In this document: positions 7,349 to 15,080 of the stretch, piece by piece
Layout of the letters: each line of letters opens with the position of its first letter
How positions within the stretch are numbered: the first letter of the stretch is position 1
Assembly: GCA_937872095.1 (NCBI GenBank)
Contig: CALMNW010000081.1
Span: 1-32,606 of the forward strand
Reading direction: 5' to 3'
DNA from: an uncultured Verrucomicrobiota bacterium
GTDB lineage: Bacteria > Verrucomicrobiota > Kiritimatiellia > CAIQIC01 > Lenti-01
DNA length: 32,606 nt
Translations under genes and position numbers: made by a program
The notes under the pieces: model-generated
What the model was told of the DNA's origin: nothing
Seen by the model: only the letters and a program-made list of their open reading frames with translations
Database searches by the model: none

Positions 7349-8712
7349 GAATTCAGGGTTCAGGGTTCAAGGTTCACGGTTCAGCGGTTGGGATCGTCGG
7401 CGCGGCCCTGCTGGCGGGACTGTTGGCGGCGGGCTGCGGACCGGCGACGCCGAAAAAGGAATATCAGACGGGCGTGGCGTTGCTGCAGAAAGGCGATCTG
7501 GCGGAAGGCAAGGCGCGGCTGGAGACGGCGCTGGAACGGGAACCGGCCGGCGCGTTCGCGGCGGAAGCCCTGAACTGGCTCGGGCTGGCGAATTGGGAAT
7601 TGGGCTTCACGAAGGAAGCCGGAGAGAATTTCGAAGGGGCCGCCAAGCTGAATCCGGCGGCGTTCGAGCCGGTCTACAATCTCGGGTGCCTGTCGCTGGA
7701 TACCGGGGACATGTCGCGCGGCATTTCGCTGCTGCGGAAAGCGGCGGATCTCGACCTGCGGGACACGCGCGCGTTGCTGCGCATCGGCGACTGGACCACG
7801 CGGAACGGGCGCTGGGACCTGGCGCGGCGGATGTATTTCGAGGCGCAGAAGCGGGAGCCGCAATCCGCGGCGGCGGCGACGGGCCTCGGCCGCATCGCGC
7901 TGCTGGAAGACAATCTCGCCCAGGCGGAAACCTTCTTCATGCAGGCGCTGGAAATGAGCAAGGACTATCCGCCCGCGCTCTACAATCTGGGCGTGCTGCA
8001 CGCGCAGATGGACGGCCACGGGGAGCAAGCGGGCGAATACTTCCGCCAATACCTGAAGGCCGCGCCGAACGGCGAGCGCGCGGCGGCGGCGGCCGAACGC
8101 GTGGGCGGAAAAACGCTGGAGCAGACCTCGTTCCGGGCGCAAGCCCCGACGGCGCCGAAAATGACCGCCGGCGTGCTCTGGACGCAGGCGCGGGAAGCGC
8201 TCGACGCCGGCGACAAGGAAGCCGCCTATGCGCAGACGCTGCGCGCCCTGGAACTGGCCCGCAGCGGCGACCCGGCGCAGGCCGGCGAAATCCTGAAGCG
8301 GGCGTTGGAGGTGTTCGGCGATCGCGCCGCGGTGCAGCTGGAAGCCGGCGAGCATTGGCTGCGCCAGAACCAGCCCCGGGCGGCCCAGGCCGCCTTGCTG
8401 AAAGCCCAGGCGCTGGATCCGGAAAATCCGATGGTGCTGCTGGACCTGGCGCGGGCCTCCGCCGCGCTGGGAGAATACGACACGACGGTCATTTCTCTGC
8501 GCAAGCTGACGCAGCTCGAGCCGGGCAACGCCGACGCGCTGTGGACGCTGGCGGAAACCTACGGCGACAAGCTGGGCATGGCCGGGAAGGGGATCGGCGT
8601 GTATCGCGATTTCGAGCGGACGTTCCCGTCGGATCCCCGCGCCGCGGACGTCGCGGCGAAGGTCCAGGCGCTGGAAGCCGCGGCGGCGGAGCTGCCGCCG
8701 CCCGCCCCCTAG
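7345..8712 (+). CDS. TPR-repeat lipoprotein
   Basis: A 455-residue lipoprotein with lipobox LAAGC (Cys31) and a body of tetratricopeptide repeats from about 38 to 445. Repeat signatures include EALNWLGLANWELGFTKEA, FEPVYNLGCLSLDTGDMSR, PALYNLGVLHAQMDG, and NADALWTLAETYGDKLG near the C-terminus. It most likely scaffolds protein complexes at the inner or outer membrane; no enzymatic domain is seen. The start overlaps the yjbQ stop (ATGA) and has a strong AGGAGG 4 bases upstream. The n-region of its signal peptide (RIQGSGFKVHGS) is encoded by a 7-bp tandem repeat, listed separately. An HMG-CoA reductase-like gene follows 34 bases after the stop. Confidence 0.86.
   Translation: MRIQGSGFKVHGSAVGIVGAALLAGLLAAGCGPATPKKEYQTGVALLQKGDLAEGKARLETALEREPAGAFAAEALNWLGLANWELGFTKEAGENFEGAAKLNPAAFEPVYNLGCLSLDTGDMSRGISLLRKAADLDLRDTRALLRIGDWTTRNGRWDLARRMYFEAQKREPQSAAAATGLGRIALLEDNLAQAETFFMQALEMSKDYPPALYNLGVLHAQMDGHGEQAGEYFRQYLKAAPNGERAAAAAERVGGKTLEQTSFRAQAPTAPKMTAGVLWTQAREALDAGDKEAAYAQTLRALELARSGDPAQAGEILKRALEVFGDRAAVQLEAGEHWLRQNQPRAAQAALLKAQALDPENPMVLLDLARASAALGEYDTTVISLRKLTQLEPGNADALWTLAETYGDKLGMAGKGIGVYRDFERTFPSDPRAADVAAKVQALEAAAAELPPPAP
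7351..7385 (+). repeat. Heptamer tandem repeat (5 units)
   Basis: Five consecutive 7-base units, ATTCAGG, GTTCAGG, GTTCAAG, GTTCACG, GTTCAGC, lie at the very start of the TPR lipoprotein gene and are translated as the polar n-region of its signal peptide. The unit length is not a multiple of three, so the array encodes a 7-residue pattern over 21 bases. Confidence 0.85.
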
Positions 8713-8746
8713 GAAACGCAAGCCCGACCGGCAAGGAGAAGCGGAC

Positions 8747-9796
8747 ATGAAGCCTTCCGACGAAAATCTGGTGGCGGCCATCCCGATGCGGAAGGTCGGT
8801 CCGATCCGGTTGTCCGGCCCCGAGGTCGAAACCGAAACGCCGGTGCCGCTGGCGACGTTCGAAACGCCGCTCTGGCCGTCGGTCGAGCGCGGCGCGCGCG
8901 TGACGGCGCAAGCCGGCGGCATCCGCGCCGCGATTTTCGACGAGCGCATGACGCGCTCGGTGCTGGTGGACGCGCCCGACGCGGCCGGCGCGCTGGAGCT
9001 GGTGCGTTTCGTGGACGCCCAGCAGGATGCTCTCGGGAAGGTGGCGGCGGATACGAGCCGCTTCGCGCGCCTGAAGGACGTCCATTTCGAAGTCGTGGGG
9101 CATCTGGTCTATATCCGGTTCGAATTTTCGACGGGCGACGCGGCGGGGCACAACATGGCCACGCGCGCGGCGGACGCCCTGCTGGCGTGGATTCTCGAAC
9201 GCCGGCCCGAGTGCGCCTACGGCTCGATCTCGGGCAACTATTGCTGCGACAAGAAACCGTCGGCGGTGAACGGCATCCTCGGGCGCGGCAAGTACGTGGT
9301 GGCCGAGGCGCGGATTTCGCGGCGGCTCGTGGAGCGCTATCTGCACTCGACGCCGGAAAAAATCGCGGCTCTGACCCTCCGCAAGAACTGGATCGGCACG
9401 TCGCTGGCCGGCGGGCTGCGCAGCGCCAACGCGCATTTCGCGAACATGCTCCTGGCGTTTTATCTGGCGACGGGACAGGACGCCGCGAACGTCGTCGAGG
9501 GCTCGCAGGGGTTCGTGCTGGCGGAGACGACGGCGGACGGCGATCTCTATTTTTCCTGCACGCTGCCGAACCTGATTGTCGGCACCGTGGGCAACGGGAA
9601 GGGATTGCCGTTCGTGGAAGACAACCTGCGCGAATTGGGCTGCCTCGAGAAGCGCGAACCGGGCCAGAACGCGCGCCGGCTCGCGGTCCTTTGCGCGGCG
9701 ACCGTCCTCTGCGGCGAGTTGTCGCTGCTGGCGGCGCAGACGAATCCCGGCGAATTGATGGCCGCGCACCTGCGGCTGGAGCGCGGCGGCAACTGA
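8747..9796 (+). CDS. Hydroxymethylglutaryl-CoA reductase-like protein
   Basis: A 349-residue soluble protein resembling class I HMG-CoA reductase, which makes mevalonate from HMG-CoA. Motifs in order: ATFETPLWPSVERG with the catalytic-type Glu39, STGDAAGHNMATRAAD (128-143), DKKPSAVNGILGRGK (168-182) with Lys169, and ANAHFANMLLAFYLATGQDAANVVEG, written in part, with Asp245. These match the Glu/Lys/Asp catalytic set. At the C-terminus, where class I enzymes have GELSLMAALAAGHLV, this protein reads GELSLLAAQTNPGELMAAH, so the usual catalytic His appears to be Glu336, with His341 nearby. It may be a distinct subfamily. It abuts the idi gene, which supports an isoprenoid role. No membrane segment is present. 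Confidence 0.85.
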   Translation: MKPSDENLVAAIPMRKVGPIRLSGPEVETETPVPLATFETPLWPSVERGARVTAQAGGIRAAIFDERMTRSVLVDAPDAAGALELVRFVDAQQDALGKVAADTSRFARLKDVHFEVVGHLVYIRFEFSTGDAAGHNMATRAADALLAWILERRPECAYGSISGNYCCDKKPSAVNGILGRGKYVVAEARISRRLVERYLHSTPEKIAALTLRKNWIGTSLAGGLRSANAHFANMLLAFYLATGQDAANVVEGSQGFVLAETTADGDLYFSCTLPNLIVGTVGNGKGLPFVEDNLRELGCLEKREPGQNARRLAVLCAATVLCGELSLLAAQTNPGELMAAHLRLERGGN

Positions 9797-10315
9797 GTGG
9801 CCGAGGAACGGGTCATCTTGGTCGACGCGGACGACCGCGAGATCGGCACGATGGAGAAGTTGGCCGCGCACGAGCGCGGCGGCGTTCGCCACCGCGCTTT
9901 TTCGGTGTTCATCGTCGATCCGGCCGACCGGTGGCTGCTGCAGCGGCGCGCGGCCGGCAAGTACCATTTCCCCGGGCTGTGGACGAATGCCTGCTGCAGC
10001 CACCCGCGGCCGGGCGAAGACGTCGCCGCCGCCGCCCATCGCCGCCTGCGCGAGGAACTGGGGTTCGACTGTCCGTTGACGGAGCGTTTTCGCTTCGAAT
10101 ACCAGGCGACTTCGGCCGCCGAAGGCCTCACCGAGCACGAGCTCGACCACGTGTTCACCGGCGTGCATGGCGGAGCGATCCAACCGGATCCGGCCGAAGT
10201 CGGCGCGACGCGCTGGATCGATCCGGCCGAATTGGAAGCGGAATTGCGGGCGCATCCGGAATCCTTCACGCCGTGGTTCAAGCTGGCGCTGGAACAGGTC
10301 CGGGCGCTGCTGTAA
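9797..10315 (+). CDS. idi: Isopentenyl-diphosphate isomerase, type 1
   Basis: A 172-residue Nudix-fold enzyme that interconverts isopentenyl and dimethylallyl diphosphate. His25, His32 and His69 and acidic Glu113/Glu115 match the metal-site pattern of E. coli Idi, and Cys67 in TNACCSHP sits at the catalytic Cys position. The Nudix-like segment AAHRRLREELGF lies at 79-90. The start is GTG, immediately after the TGA of the HMG-CoA reductase-like gene, and the N-terminus ERVILVDADDREIGTMEK aligns with family starts, which supports it. The zero-base junction implies coupled translation. The pairing suggests a mevalonate-derived isoprenoid route, where Idi is essential. Confidence 0.94.
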   Translation: MAEERVILVDADDREIGTMEKLAAHERGGVRHRAFSVFIVDPADRWLLQRRAAGKYHFPGLWTNACCSHPRPGEDVAAAAHRRLREELGFDCPLTERFRFEYQATSAAEGLTEHELDHVFTGVHGGAIQPDPAEVGATRWIDPAELEAELRAHPESFTPWFKLALEQVRALL

Positions 10316-10406
10316 GGCATGGAGAATTCCGAAAAAAACGGTCGAATCCGGTCTCGGCAGCGGCTAGGATGATCGGCGAATCGATTTCGAAAGGAGCGAC
10401 AACCGG

Positions 10407-11438
10407 ATGAAAACGACTTGTTTGGACGGTCTTTGGCAGAAGGGGCGGGATTTCCTGGGCACGCGCTACCCGATCATGTGCGGCGCGATGACGTGGATCA
10501 GCGATGCGACCTTGGTGAAGGCGGTCAGCGATCAAGGGGGATTCGGGTGCCTGGCGGCCGGCAACATGCCCGGCGAGGCGCTGGCGGCCGAAATCGAGAA
10601 GTGCGTCGCCCAGATTCAAGGGCCCTTCGCGGTGAATCTCGTGACGATCGCGCCGAATTTCCCGGCGCACAAGGCGGCGGTCATGGCGTCGAAGGCTCCC
10701 ATCGTGATTTTCGCGGGCAATTTTCCGAAGCGGAGGGACGTGGAGGAGATGAAGGCGGCGGGCAAGAAAGTGCTTTCCTTCGCCTCGACGGACTCGATCG
10801 CGGACCAGATGGTGCGCTTCGGCGTGGACGGCTTGATCCTGGAAGGCAGCGAGGCGGGAGGGCATATCGGGCACGTGTCGCTGATGATCCTGCTGCAGCA
10901 AGTGCTGTTCCTGGACCTGAAGGTGCCGGTGTTCGTGGCCGGCGGCATCGCCACGGGACGGATGCTGGCGCACATGCTGCTGATGGGCGCGGCCGGCGTG
11001 CAGATGGGCACGCGCTTCGTGATGAGCGCGGAATGCAACGCGCACCCGAAGCTCAAGGAACGGTTCGCGAAAGCCCGCGCGCGCGAAGCGATGAGCACTC
11101 CGGAATACGACAAACGGCTGCCCATCGTGGCCGTCCGCGCGCTGAAGAACAAATCCACCGAAGAATTCGGCCGCCTGCAGCTCGAACTGCTGCAATTGAT
11201 GAACGAGAACAAGATCGGCCACTCCGAGGCCCAGTACAAGGTGGAAAGCTTCTGGATGGGCGGCTTGCGCAAGGCGGCGGTCGAAGGCGACGTGGACCGC
11301 GGCTCGTGCATGGCCGGACAGAGCGTCGGCCTGGTCGACAAGATCCAACCCATGCAGGAAATCTTCGCGGAACTGCTTGGCGACGCCGAGCGCGAACTGG
11401 AAGCCGTGAAGACCCGCTTGGCGGCCATCGGGGGCTAG
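10407..11438 (+). CDS. NMO/FabK-like flavin enzyme
   Basis: A 343-residue FMN-dependent TIM-barrel protein of the nitronate monooxygenase / enoyl-ACP reductase II (FabK) group. Visible motifs are RYPIMCGAMTWISD (20-33), GSEAGGHIG (147-155) with the catalytic-type His153, the FMN phosphate-binding GGIATGRM (179-186) and GVQMGTRFV (197-205). Sequence alone does not decide whether it detoxifies nitronates or reduces enoyl-ACP. AGGAG lies about 10 bases before the ATG, and the 91-base gap after idi suggests its own promoter or a mild break in the operon. An additional 110-residue C-terminal helical part (from about 225) is long, as in FabK-like proteins. Confidence 0.85.
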   Translation: MKTTCLDGLWQKGRDFLGTRYPIMCGAMTWISDATLVKAVSDQGGFGCLAAGNMPGEALAAEIEKCVAQIQGPFAVNLVTIAPNFPAHKAAVMASKAPIVIFAGNFPKRRDVEEMKAAGKKVLSFASTDSIADQMVRFGVDGLILEGSEAGGHIGHVSLMILLQQVLFLDLKVPVFVAGGIATGRMLAHMLLMGAAGVQMGTRFVMSAECNAHPKLKERFAKARAREAMSTPEYDKRLPIVAVRALKNKSTEEFGRLQLELLQLMNENKIGHSEAQYKVESFWMGGLRKAAVEGDVDRGSCMAGQSVGLVDKIQPMQEIFAELLGDAERELEAVKTRLAAIGG

Positions 11439-11448
11439 GTCGGGCGCC

Positions 11449-11892
11449 ATGAACGTCACCGTATCGGGGCAGGATCGCACCGGCGAACTCGGCCAGGCGC
11501 TGGCCGCCGAAGCCGCGCGGCTGCAGGCGGCCGGCGGCATCGGCGAGCTCGCGCCGGAGCATACCGCCTTGCGGCTCAAGCGCTCGCGCGATCTGGACGA
11601 CTACGTCTACCATTTCATCGAACTGCTCCGCATGCGCCACGGCGTGCGGACCTCCGACTATTACGTTCCGCGCGGTCCCGGCCTGCGGGGCAAGGTGGCG
11701 GTGGCGCTGAAAACCGTCCTGTGGAAGCTGCTGCGCTATCAGCACGATCGGCTGACGCTCCAGCAGAACTTGATCAATGAACTGGAAATCAACGTGGTGG
11801 AATTCCAGCGCGATCGGTTGAACCAGGAACTGGCCGACCTGAAGCGCCGGGTGGCGGAGCTGGAACAAGGCCGCGCGAAAGGCGCGCCATGA
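11449..11892 (+). CDS. Small coiled-coil protein next to a glycosyltransferase
   Basis: A 147-residue cytoplasmic protein without a recognised family. Residues 45-75 carry a conserved-looking stretch (RDLDDYVYHFIELLRMRHG, then YYVPRGPGLRGKVAVALK), followed by a coiled-coil C-terminus from about 97 (QHDRLTLQQNLINELEINV, then heptad-like LADLKRRVAELEQ). There is no signal peptide or membrane segment. Its stop overlaps the glycosyltransferase start (ATGA), so a role as an accessory or length-control partner in glycan synthesis is likely but inferred only from position and the coiled coil. Confidence 0.8.
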   Translation: MNVTVSGQDRTGELGQALAAEAARLQAAGGIGELAPEHTALRLKRSRDLDDYVYHFIELLRMRHGVRTSDYYVPRGPGLRGKVAVALKTVLWKLLRYQHDRLTLQQNLINELEINVVEFQRDRLNQELADLKRRVAELEQGRAKGAP

Positions 11893-12956
11893 AATTCGCG
11901 GCCATCCACCAGATCGTGGCGGGTTTCGCGGCGGGCGACGCGATTTCGCTGGAAGCCGTCGCGATCCGCGACGTGTGCCGCGCGCTGGGCGCGGCCTCCG
12001 AGATATTCGTGCCCATGGAGAACGTGGCCGAGGACGGCAAGGCGCAGGTGCGCCCGCTGGAAGAATATCGGCCCGCGGCGGGGGAACTGCTGATCTACCA
12101 CTATTCGATCCAGAGCCGCGCCACCGAAGCTTTTCGCCGCTCCGCGGCGCGCAAGGCGGTGATCTACCACAACGTCACGCCGGCGGAATTCTTCCGCGGC
12201 TTCGACGAACGCGTCGTGCGGCAACTCGAGGAGGGCCGGCGCGATTTGACCGAGGTGGCGCAAGCGGCGGACGCCGTCTGGGCGGATTCCGCGTTCAACG
12301 CGGCGGAAGTCGCCGCCCTGGGCGCGAAAAACGTGCGGGTGCTGCCGTTACTGTTCTCGGCGAGCACGTTCGACGTGCCGGCCGATCCGGTCGTGCTGCA
12401 GGGCTTGTCCGGCCCGTCGAAGAAGATCCTGTTCGTCGGGCGGATGGCGCCCAACAAGTGCGTGGAGGAACTGATCGAGGCCTTTGCCTGGTACCACAAG
12501 CGCATCGAACGGCGGAGCGAACTGATCCTCGTGGGTTCGGAGCGGACCTGTCCGCGCTATTTCGCGATGCTGCGGATGTTTGCCGCCGAACTCGACCTGA
12601 TGTCGGTGAGCTTCGTGCGCTATGCGTCGCCGGCAGGCTTGATCGCCTACTATCAGCGAGCGGATCTGTTCGCCACCACCAGCCGGCACGAGGGCTACTG
12701 TTTGCCCGTCGTCGAGGCGATGTTCAAGGACGTGCCCGTTCTCGCGCGCCGCATCGGCGGCGTGCCCGAGGCGCTGGACGGGGCGGGCGCGACGTACGAC
12801 GAAGCGACCCCCGCGGAATTGGCCTGCCTGATGCACCGGATGATCTCCGCCGGCGCGCTGCGGAACGAAATCCTCGCCGGGCAGCGGGAACGGATCCGGC
12901 GCCTGCTGGCGCGGCCCGTCCGGGAAGAATTCCAGGCGCTCTTGGCCGGGCTTTGA
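11889..12956 (+). CDS. Glycosyltransferase, GT4-type (GT-B fold)
   Basis: A 355-residue sugar transferase using a nucleotide-sugar donor, probably in surface polysaccharide synthesis. The C-terminal Rossmann lobe begins KKILFVGRMAPNKCVEEL (178-195), and the donor-binding EX7E motif is SRHEGYCLPVVEAM with Glu268 and Glu276. The N-terminal lobe has HQIVAGFAAGDAIS (7-20) and YHNVTPAEFF (93-102), typical of retaining GT4 enzymes whose acceptor lobe binds lipid-linked or protein acceptors. No membrane segment is present. It overlaps the small coiled-coil gene by 4 bases and is closed by a strong terminator 15 bases after the stop. Confidence 0.92.
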   Translation: MKFAAIHQIVAGFAAGDAISLEAVAIRDVCRALGAASEIFVPMENVAEDGKAQVRPLEEYRPAAGELLIYHYSIQSRATEAFRRSAARKAVIYHNVTPAEFFRGFDERVVRQLEEGRRDLTEVAQAADAVWADSAFNAAEVAALGAKNVRVLPLLFSASTFDVPADPVVLQGLSGPSKKILFVGRMAPNKCVEELIEAFAWYHKRIERRSELILVGSERTCPRYFAMLRMFAAELDLMSVSFVRYASPAGLIAYYQRADLFATTSRHEGYCLPVVEAMFKDVPVLARRIGGVPEALDGAGATYDEATPAELACLMHRMISAGALRNEILAGQRERIRRLLARPVREEFQALLAGL

Positions 12957-12970
12957 TTTCCGTCAACAAA

Positions 12971-13004
12971 AGCGCCCCGCGGAAAACCGCGGGGCGTTCT
13001 TGTT
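12971..13004. terminator. Bidirectional intrinsic terminator
   Basis: A perfect 10-bp GC-rich stem, CGCCCCGCGG (12973-12982) and CCGCGGGGCG (12987-12996), with an AAAA loop and two further weak pairs outside. On the plus strand it is followed by TTCTTGTTT, and on the minus strand by CTTTTGTTG. It lies between the convergent glycosyltransferase and DUF805 genes, so it can stop transcription from both sides. Confidence 0.9.
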
Positions 13005-13025
13005 TCCCAGATGGGAGGGAGGGGC

Positions 13026-13538
13026 CTAGCGGATTTCCCCGTTCTGGTAGAAATCGCGGCCGTCGTAGCCGTTGGGACCGTCGGTGCCGCGACGGAAAAA
13101 CAGCTGGATGATCAGCCAGAACGACCACGAACAGAAGGCGAGCAGAAGCAGCCAGACCCACCAGACGGCCTGGCCCTTTTCGGCGAGATGGAAGATGCCG
13201 GAGATGCGTCCGGCGGCCCAGAGGGGGATGGCGACGGCCCAGAACAAGCCGCCGGTGCGGCCCAAGTCGTGGAAACGCCGGACGACGTGCAGGATCGTCC
13301 AAAAGACCGTCCAGCCGAACAGGAGCCAGGACAGCACCCAGAACGGCCAAGGCTTGCCCGGCAACCAAGTCGTGTGGGCGTCGTGGACGACGTAGAACAG
13401 CGCGACGGCAAAAAACACGTCCTGGGCGAATTCGAAGCGGGTGCTGCGGCATTCGAACAGGGTTTCGACGTCGATGCAGAGCTGTTTCAGCGTGCGCTGG
13501 AAGGCGGAGACGGGCACGGGGGTTTGTTCGTTGCTCAT
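13026..13538 (-). CDS. DUF805 family membrane protein
   Basis: A 170-residue integral membrane protein with about four hydrophobic segments (roughly 40-57, 66-86, 96-110, 125-147). The DUF805 hallmark VRRFHDLGRTGGLFW lies between the second and third segments, and the C-terminus has the family's GTDGPNGYDG stretch. The family has no assigned function. The soluble 35-residue N-terminus carries a Cys pair (C21, C30). It lies 12 bases downstream of the GlpT-type transporter gene on the same strand, as the last gene of the three-gene minus-strand operon, before the bidirectional terminator. Confidence 0.88.
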   Translation of the reverse strand: MSNEQTPVPVSAFQRTLKQLCIDVETLFECRSTRFEFAQDVFFAVALFYVVHDAHTTWLPGKPWPFWVLSWLLFGWTVFWTILHVVRRFHDLGRTGGLFWAVAIPLWAAGRISGIFHLAEKGQAVWWVWLLLLAFCSWSFWLIIQLFFRRGTDGPNGYDGRDFYQNGEIR

Positions 13539-13550
13539 GGGGATTCTCCC

Positions 13551-15080
13551 TTATTTGGCGGGGGCTTGTTCGGCAGGCAGCGCGGCGGCGGCATCGGCCG
13601 CCAGGCGCGCTTCGTGGGCCGCTTTTTGCGCGCGGTACTTGGGCACGCCGATGCCGATGGCGGCGACGACCAGCAGGACCATGAACGCGATCACGGCGCG
13701 GCTGGCGGTGCGCCGGCCGGTCTGGCGGAAGAGCATGGACAGCATGGCGCAGCCGCCGAAGAAGGCGAAGCAGGTCATGATGCCGAACCAGTACGTGTAG
13801 TTGCCGTCGGAGACGGACAGCATGCGGCCGGTGATGAACAGGCCGATGGCCGCGCCGTAGTACTGGAACGAATCGATGACGCCGGCGGCGAAACCGGCCA
13901 TTTTCTTGCCGCCGATGTCCATCGGGGCCGCGGCGCCGACGATGGAATGCGTGCTGTTGGCCGTGATGGCGATGAGCACGAGGAAGAGGCAGCCCAGCAG
14001 GATGCCGCCGGCGGTGGGGCCGATGAATTTGAAGGCCATGACCACGGCGGCCGTGGCGATGACCACGGATTCCATGAAGTAGAGGAACATCGCGACGGGA
14101 TAGCGGTGGCCGTGGAAGAAGCGGTCGGAAATCCAGCCGGAGACCACCGAGCCGGCCACCGCCACCATGGGAATCAGCGCCAGCGTGCCGATGGCGATTT
14201 CCGGCATGTTGGTCTTCATGTTGAAGCCCAAGACGTCCTCGAAATACAGCGGCGCGAGCTGGTCGGAGGCGTGGCGGACGGCGCCCGTGCAGGCGTAGGC
14301 CACGGCGTAGAACCAGACCAGCGGGTTCAGGAAGATGAACTTGAACGATTCCAGGATGGGCACGGTGGTGCCGGCGGAGTTGTCCACGTCGTCGTGGATC
14401 GCGCCCGGGTAGCCCGCATCGTCGGGCGAGGGCGACGAGACGAAGTAGAACCAGATGGAGACGAGGGCGACGCCGATCGGCGGGATGCAGAAAAGCATGC
14501 GCCACTGGCCGGGGCCCACGACGAAGGCCAGAAAGGTAAACCCGTTGAGAATGACGGGCGCCAGCAGGCTGATCATCGTCTGGCCGGATTGGATCATGAA
14601 TCCGAAAATGCCGGCGAAGACGCCGCGTTCGTCCCGATTGAACCAGGCGGCGTTGGTCTTGACCATGCCGGGCGCGCCGCAGGCTTGGATGTAGCCGTTG
14701 ACCATCCACATGGCGGCGAAGACCATGAAACTGGAGGTCCACGGCGAAAACCCGATGAGCAGGTTGACGAGGATGGATCCGACGGCGCCGATCAGCATCG
14801 TGGTCCGCCCGCCGATGCGGTCGCTGAACAGGCCGTTGATCAGCTGCCCGGTGCCGTAGGCCAGGGAGAACCAGCCCGCCAGGTCGGCGATCTGCTGGGC
14901 GTCCCAGCCGAATTCCTCGCGCATGCCGGGACCGGCAAAGCGGAAGTTGTAGCGGCACATGTAGTACATCGAATACAGCAGTCCGACCGTGAACCAATTG
15001 AGTCCGCGGCGGGCGCGGAATCCGGGCGGATGCTTGTGCGAATCTTTCCATTCTTTTTTGGCGTCAGCAGCGATGGTCAT
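13551..15080 (-). CDS. GlpT-type organophosphate:phosphate antiporter (MFS)
   Basis: A 509-residue major facilitator with about 12 membrane helices, of the organophosphate:Pi antiporter group, which imports glycerol-3-phosphate or sugar phosphates in exchange for phosphate. The N-terminal signature NWFTVGLLYSMYYMCRYNF (28-46) and R43 correspond to the GlpT region of Arg45. R269 in GAVRHASDQLAPLYFEDV (266-283) falls where GlpT has its second phosphate-binding Arg269. GRTTMLIG (91-98) is the MFS loop. The protein is longer than E. coli GlpT, with an insertion at about 215-240 (SSPSPDDAGYPGAIHDD) and an Ala-rich tail. Exact substrate is unknown. The start overlaps the stop of the retropepsin-like lipoprotein (ATGA). 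Confidence 0.88.
   Translation of the reverse strand: MTIAADAKKEWKDSHKHPPGFRARRGLNWFTVGLLYSMYYMCRYNFRFAGPGMREEFGWDAQQIADLAGWFSLAYGTGQLINGLFSDRIGGRTTMLIGAVGSILVNLLIGFSPWTSSFMVFAAMWMVNGYIQACGAPGMVKTNAAWFNRDERGVFAGIFGFMIQSGQTMISLLAPVILNGFTFLAFVVGPGQWRMLFCIPPIGVALVSIWFYFVSSPSPDDAGYPGAIHDDVDNSAGTTVPILESFKFIFLNPLVWFYAVAYACTGAVRHASDQLAPLYFEDVLGFNMKTNMPEIAIGTLALIPMVAVAGSVVSGWISDRFFHGHRYPVAMFLYFMESVVIATAAVVMAFKFIGPTAGGILLGCLFLVLIAITANSTHSIVGAAAPMDIGGKKMAGFAAGVIDSFQYYGAAIGLFITGRMLSVSDGNYTYWFGIMTCFAFFGGCAMLSMLFRQTGRRTASRAVIAFMVLLVVAAIGIGVPKYRAQKAAHEARLAADAAAALPAEQAPAK

Noticed and set aside
10316..10406. Possible promoter before the NMO/FabK-like gene
   Set aside because: TAGGAT (about 10366-10371) is -10-like, but I find no convincing -35 at a suitable distance, so it is not listed as a feature.
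14401..14420. Possible frameshift in the GlpT-type transporter around the inserted loop
   Set aside because: The reading frame is uninterrupted from 15080 to 13551, and both phosphate-binding arginines and the helices beyond the loop are in frame.
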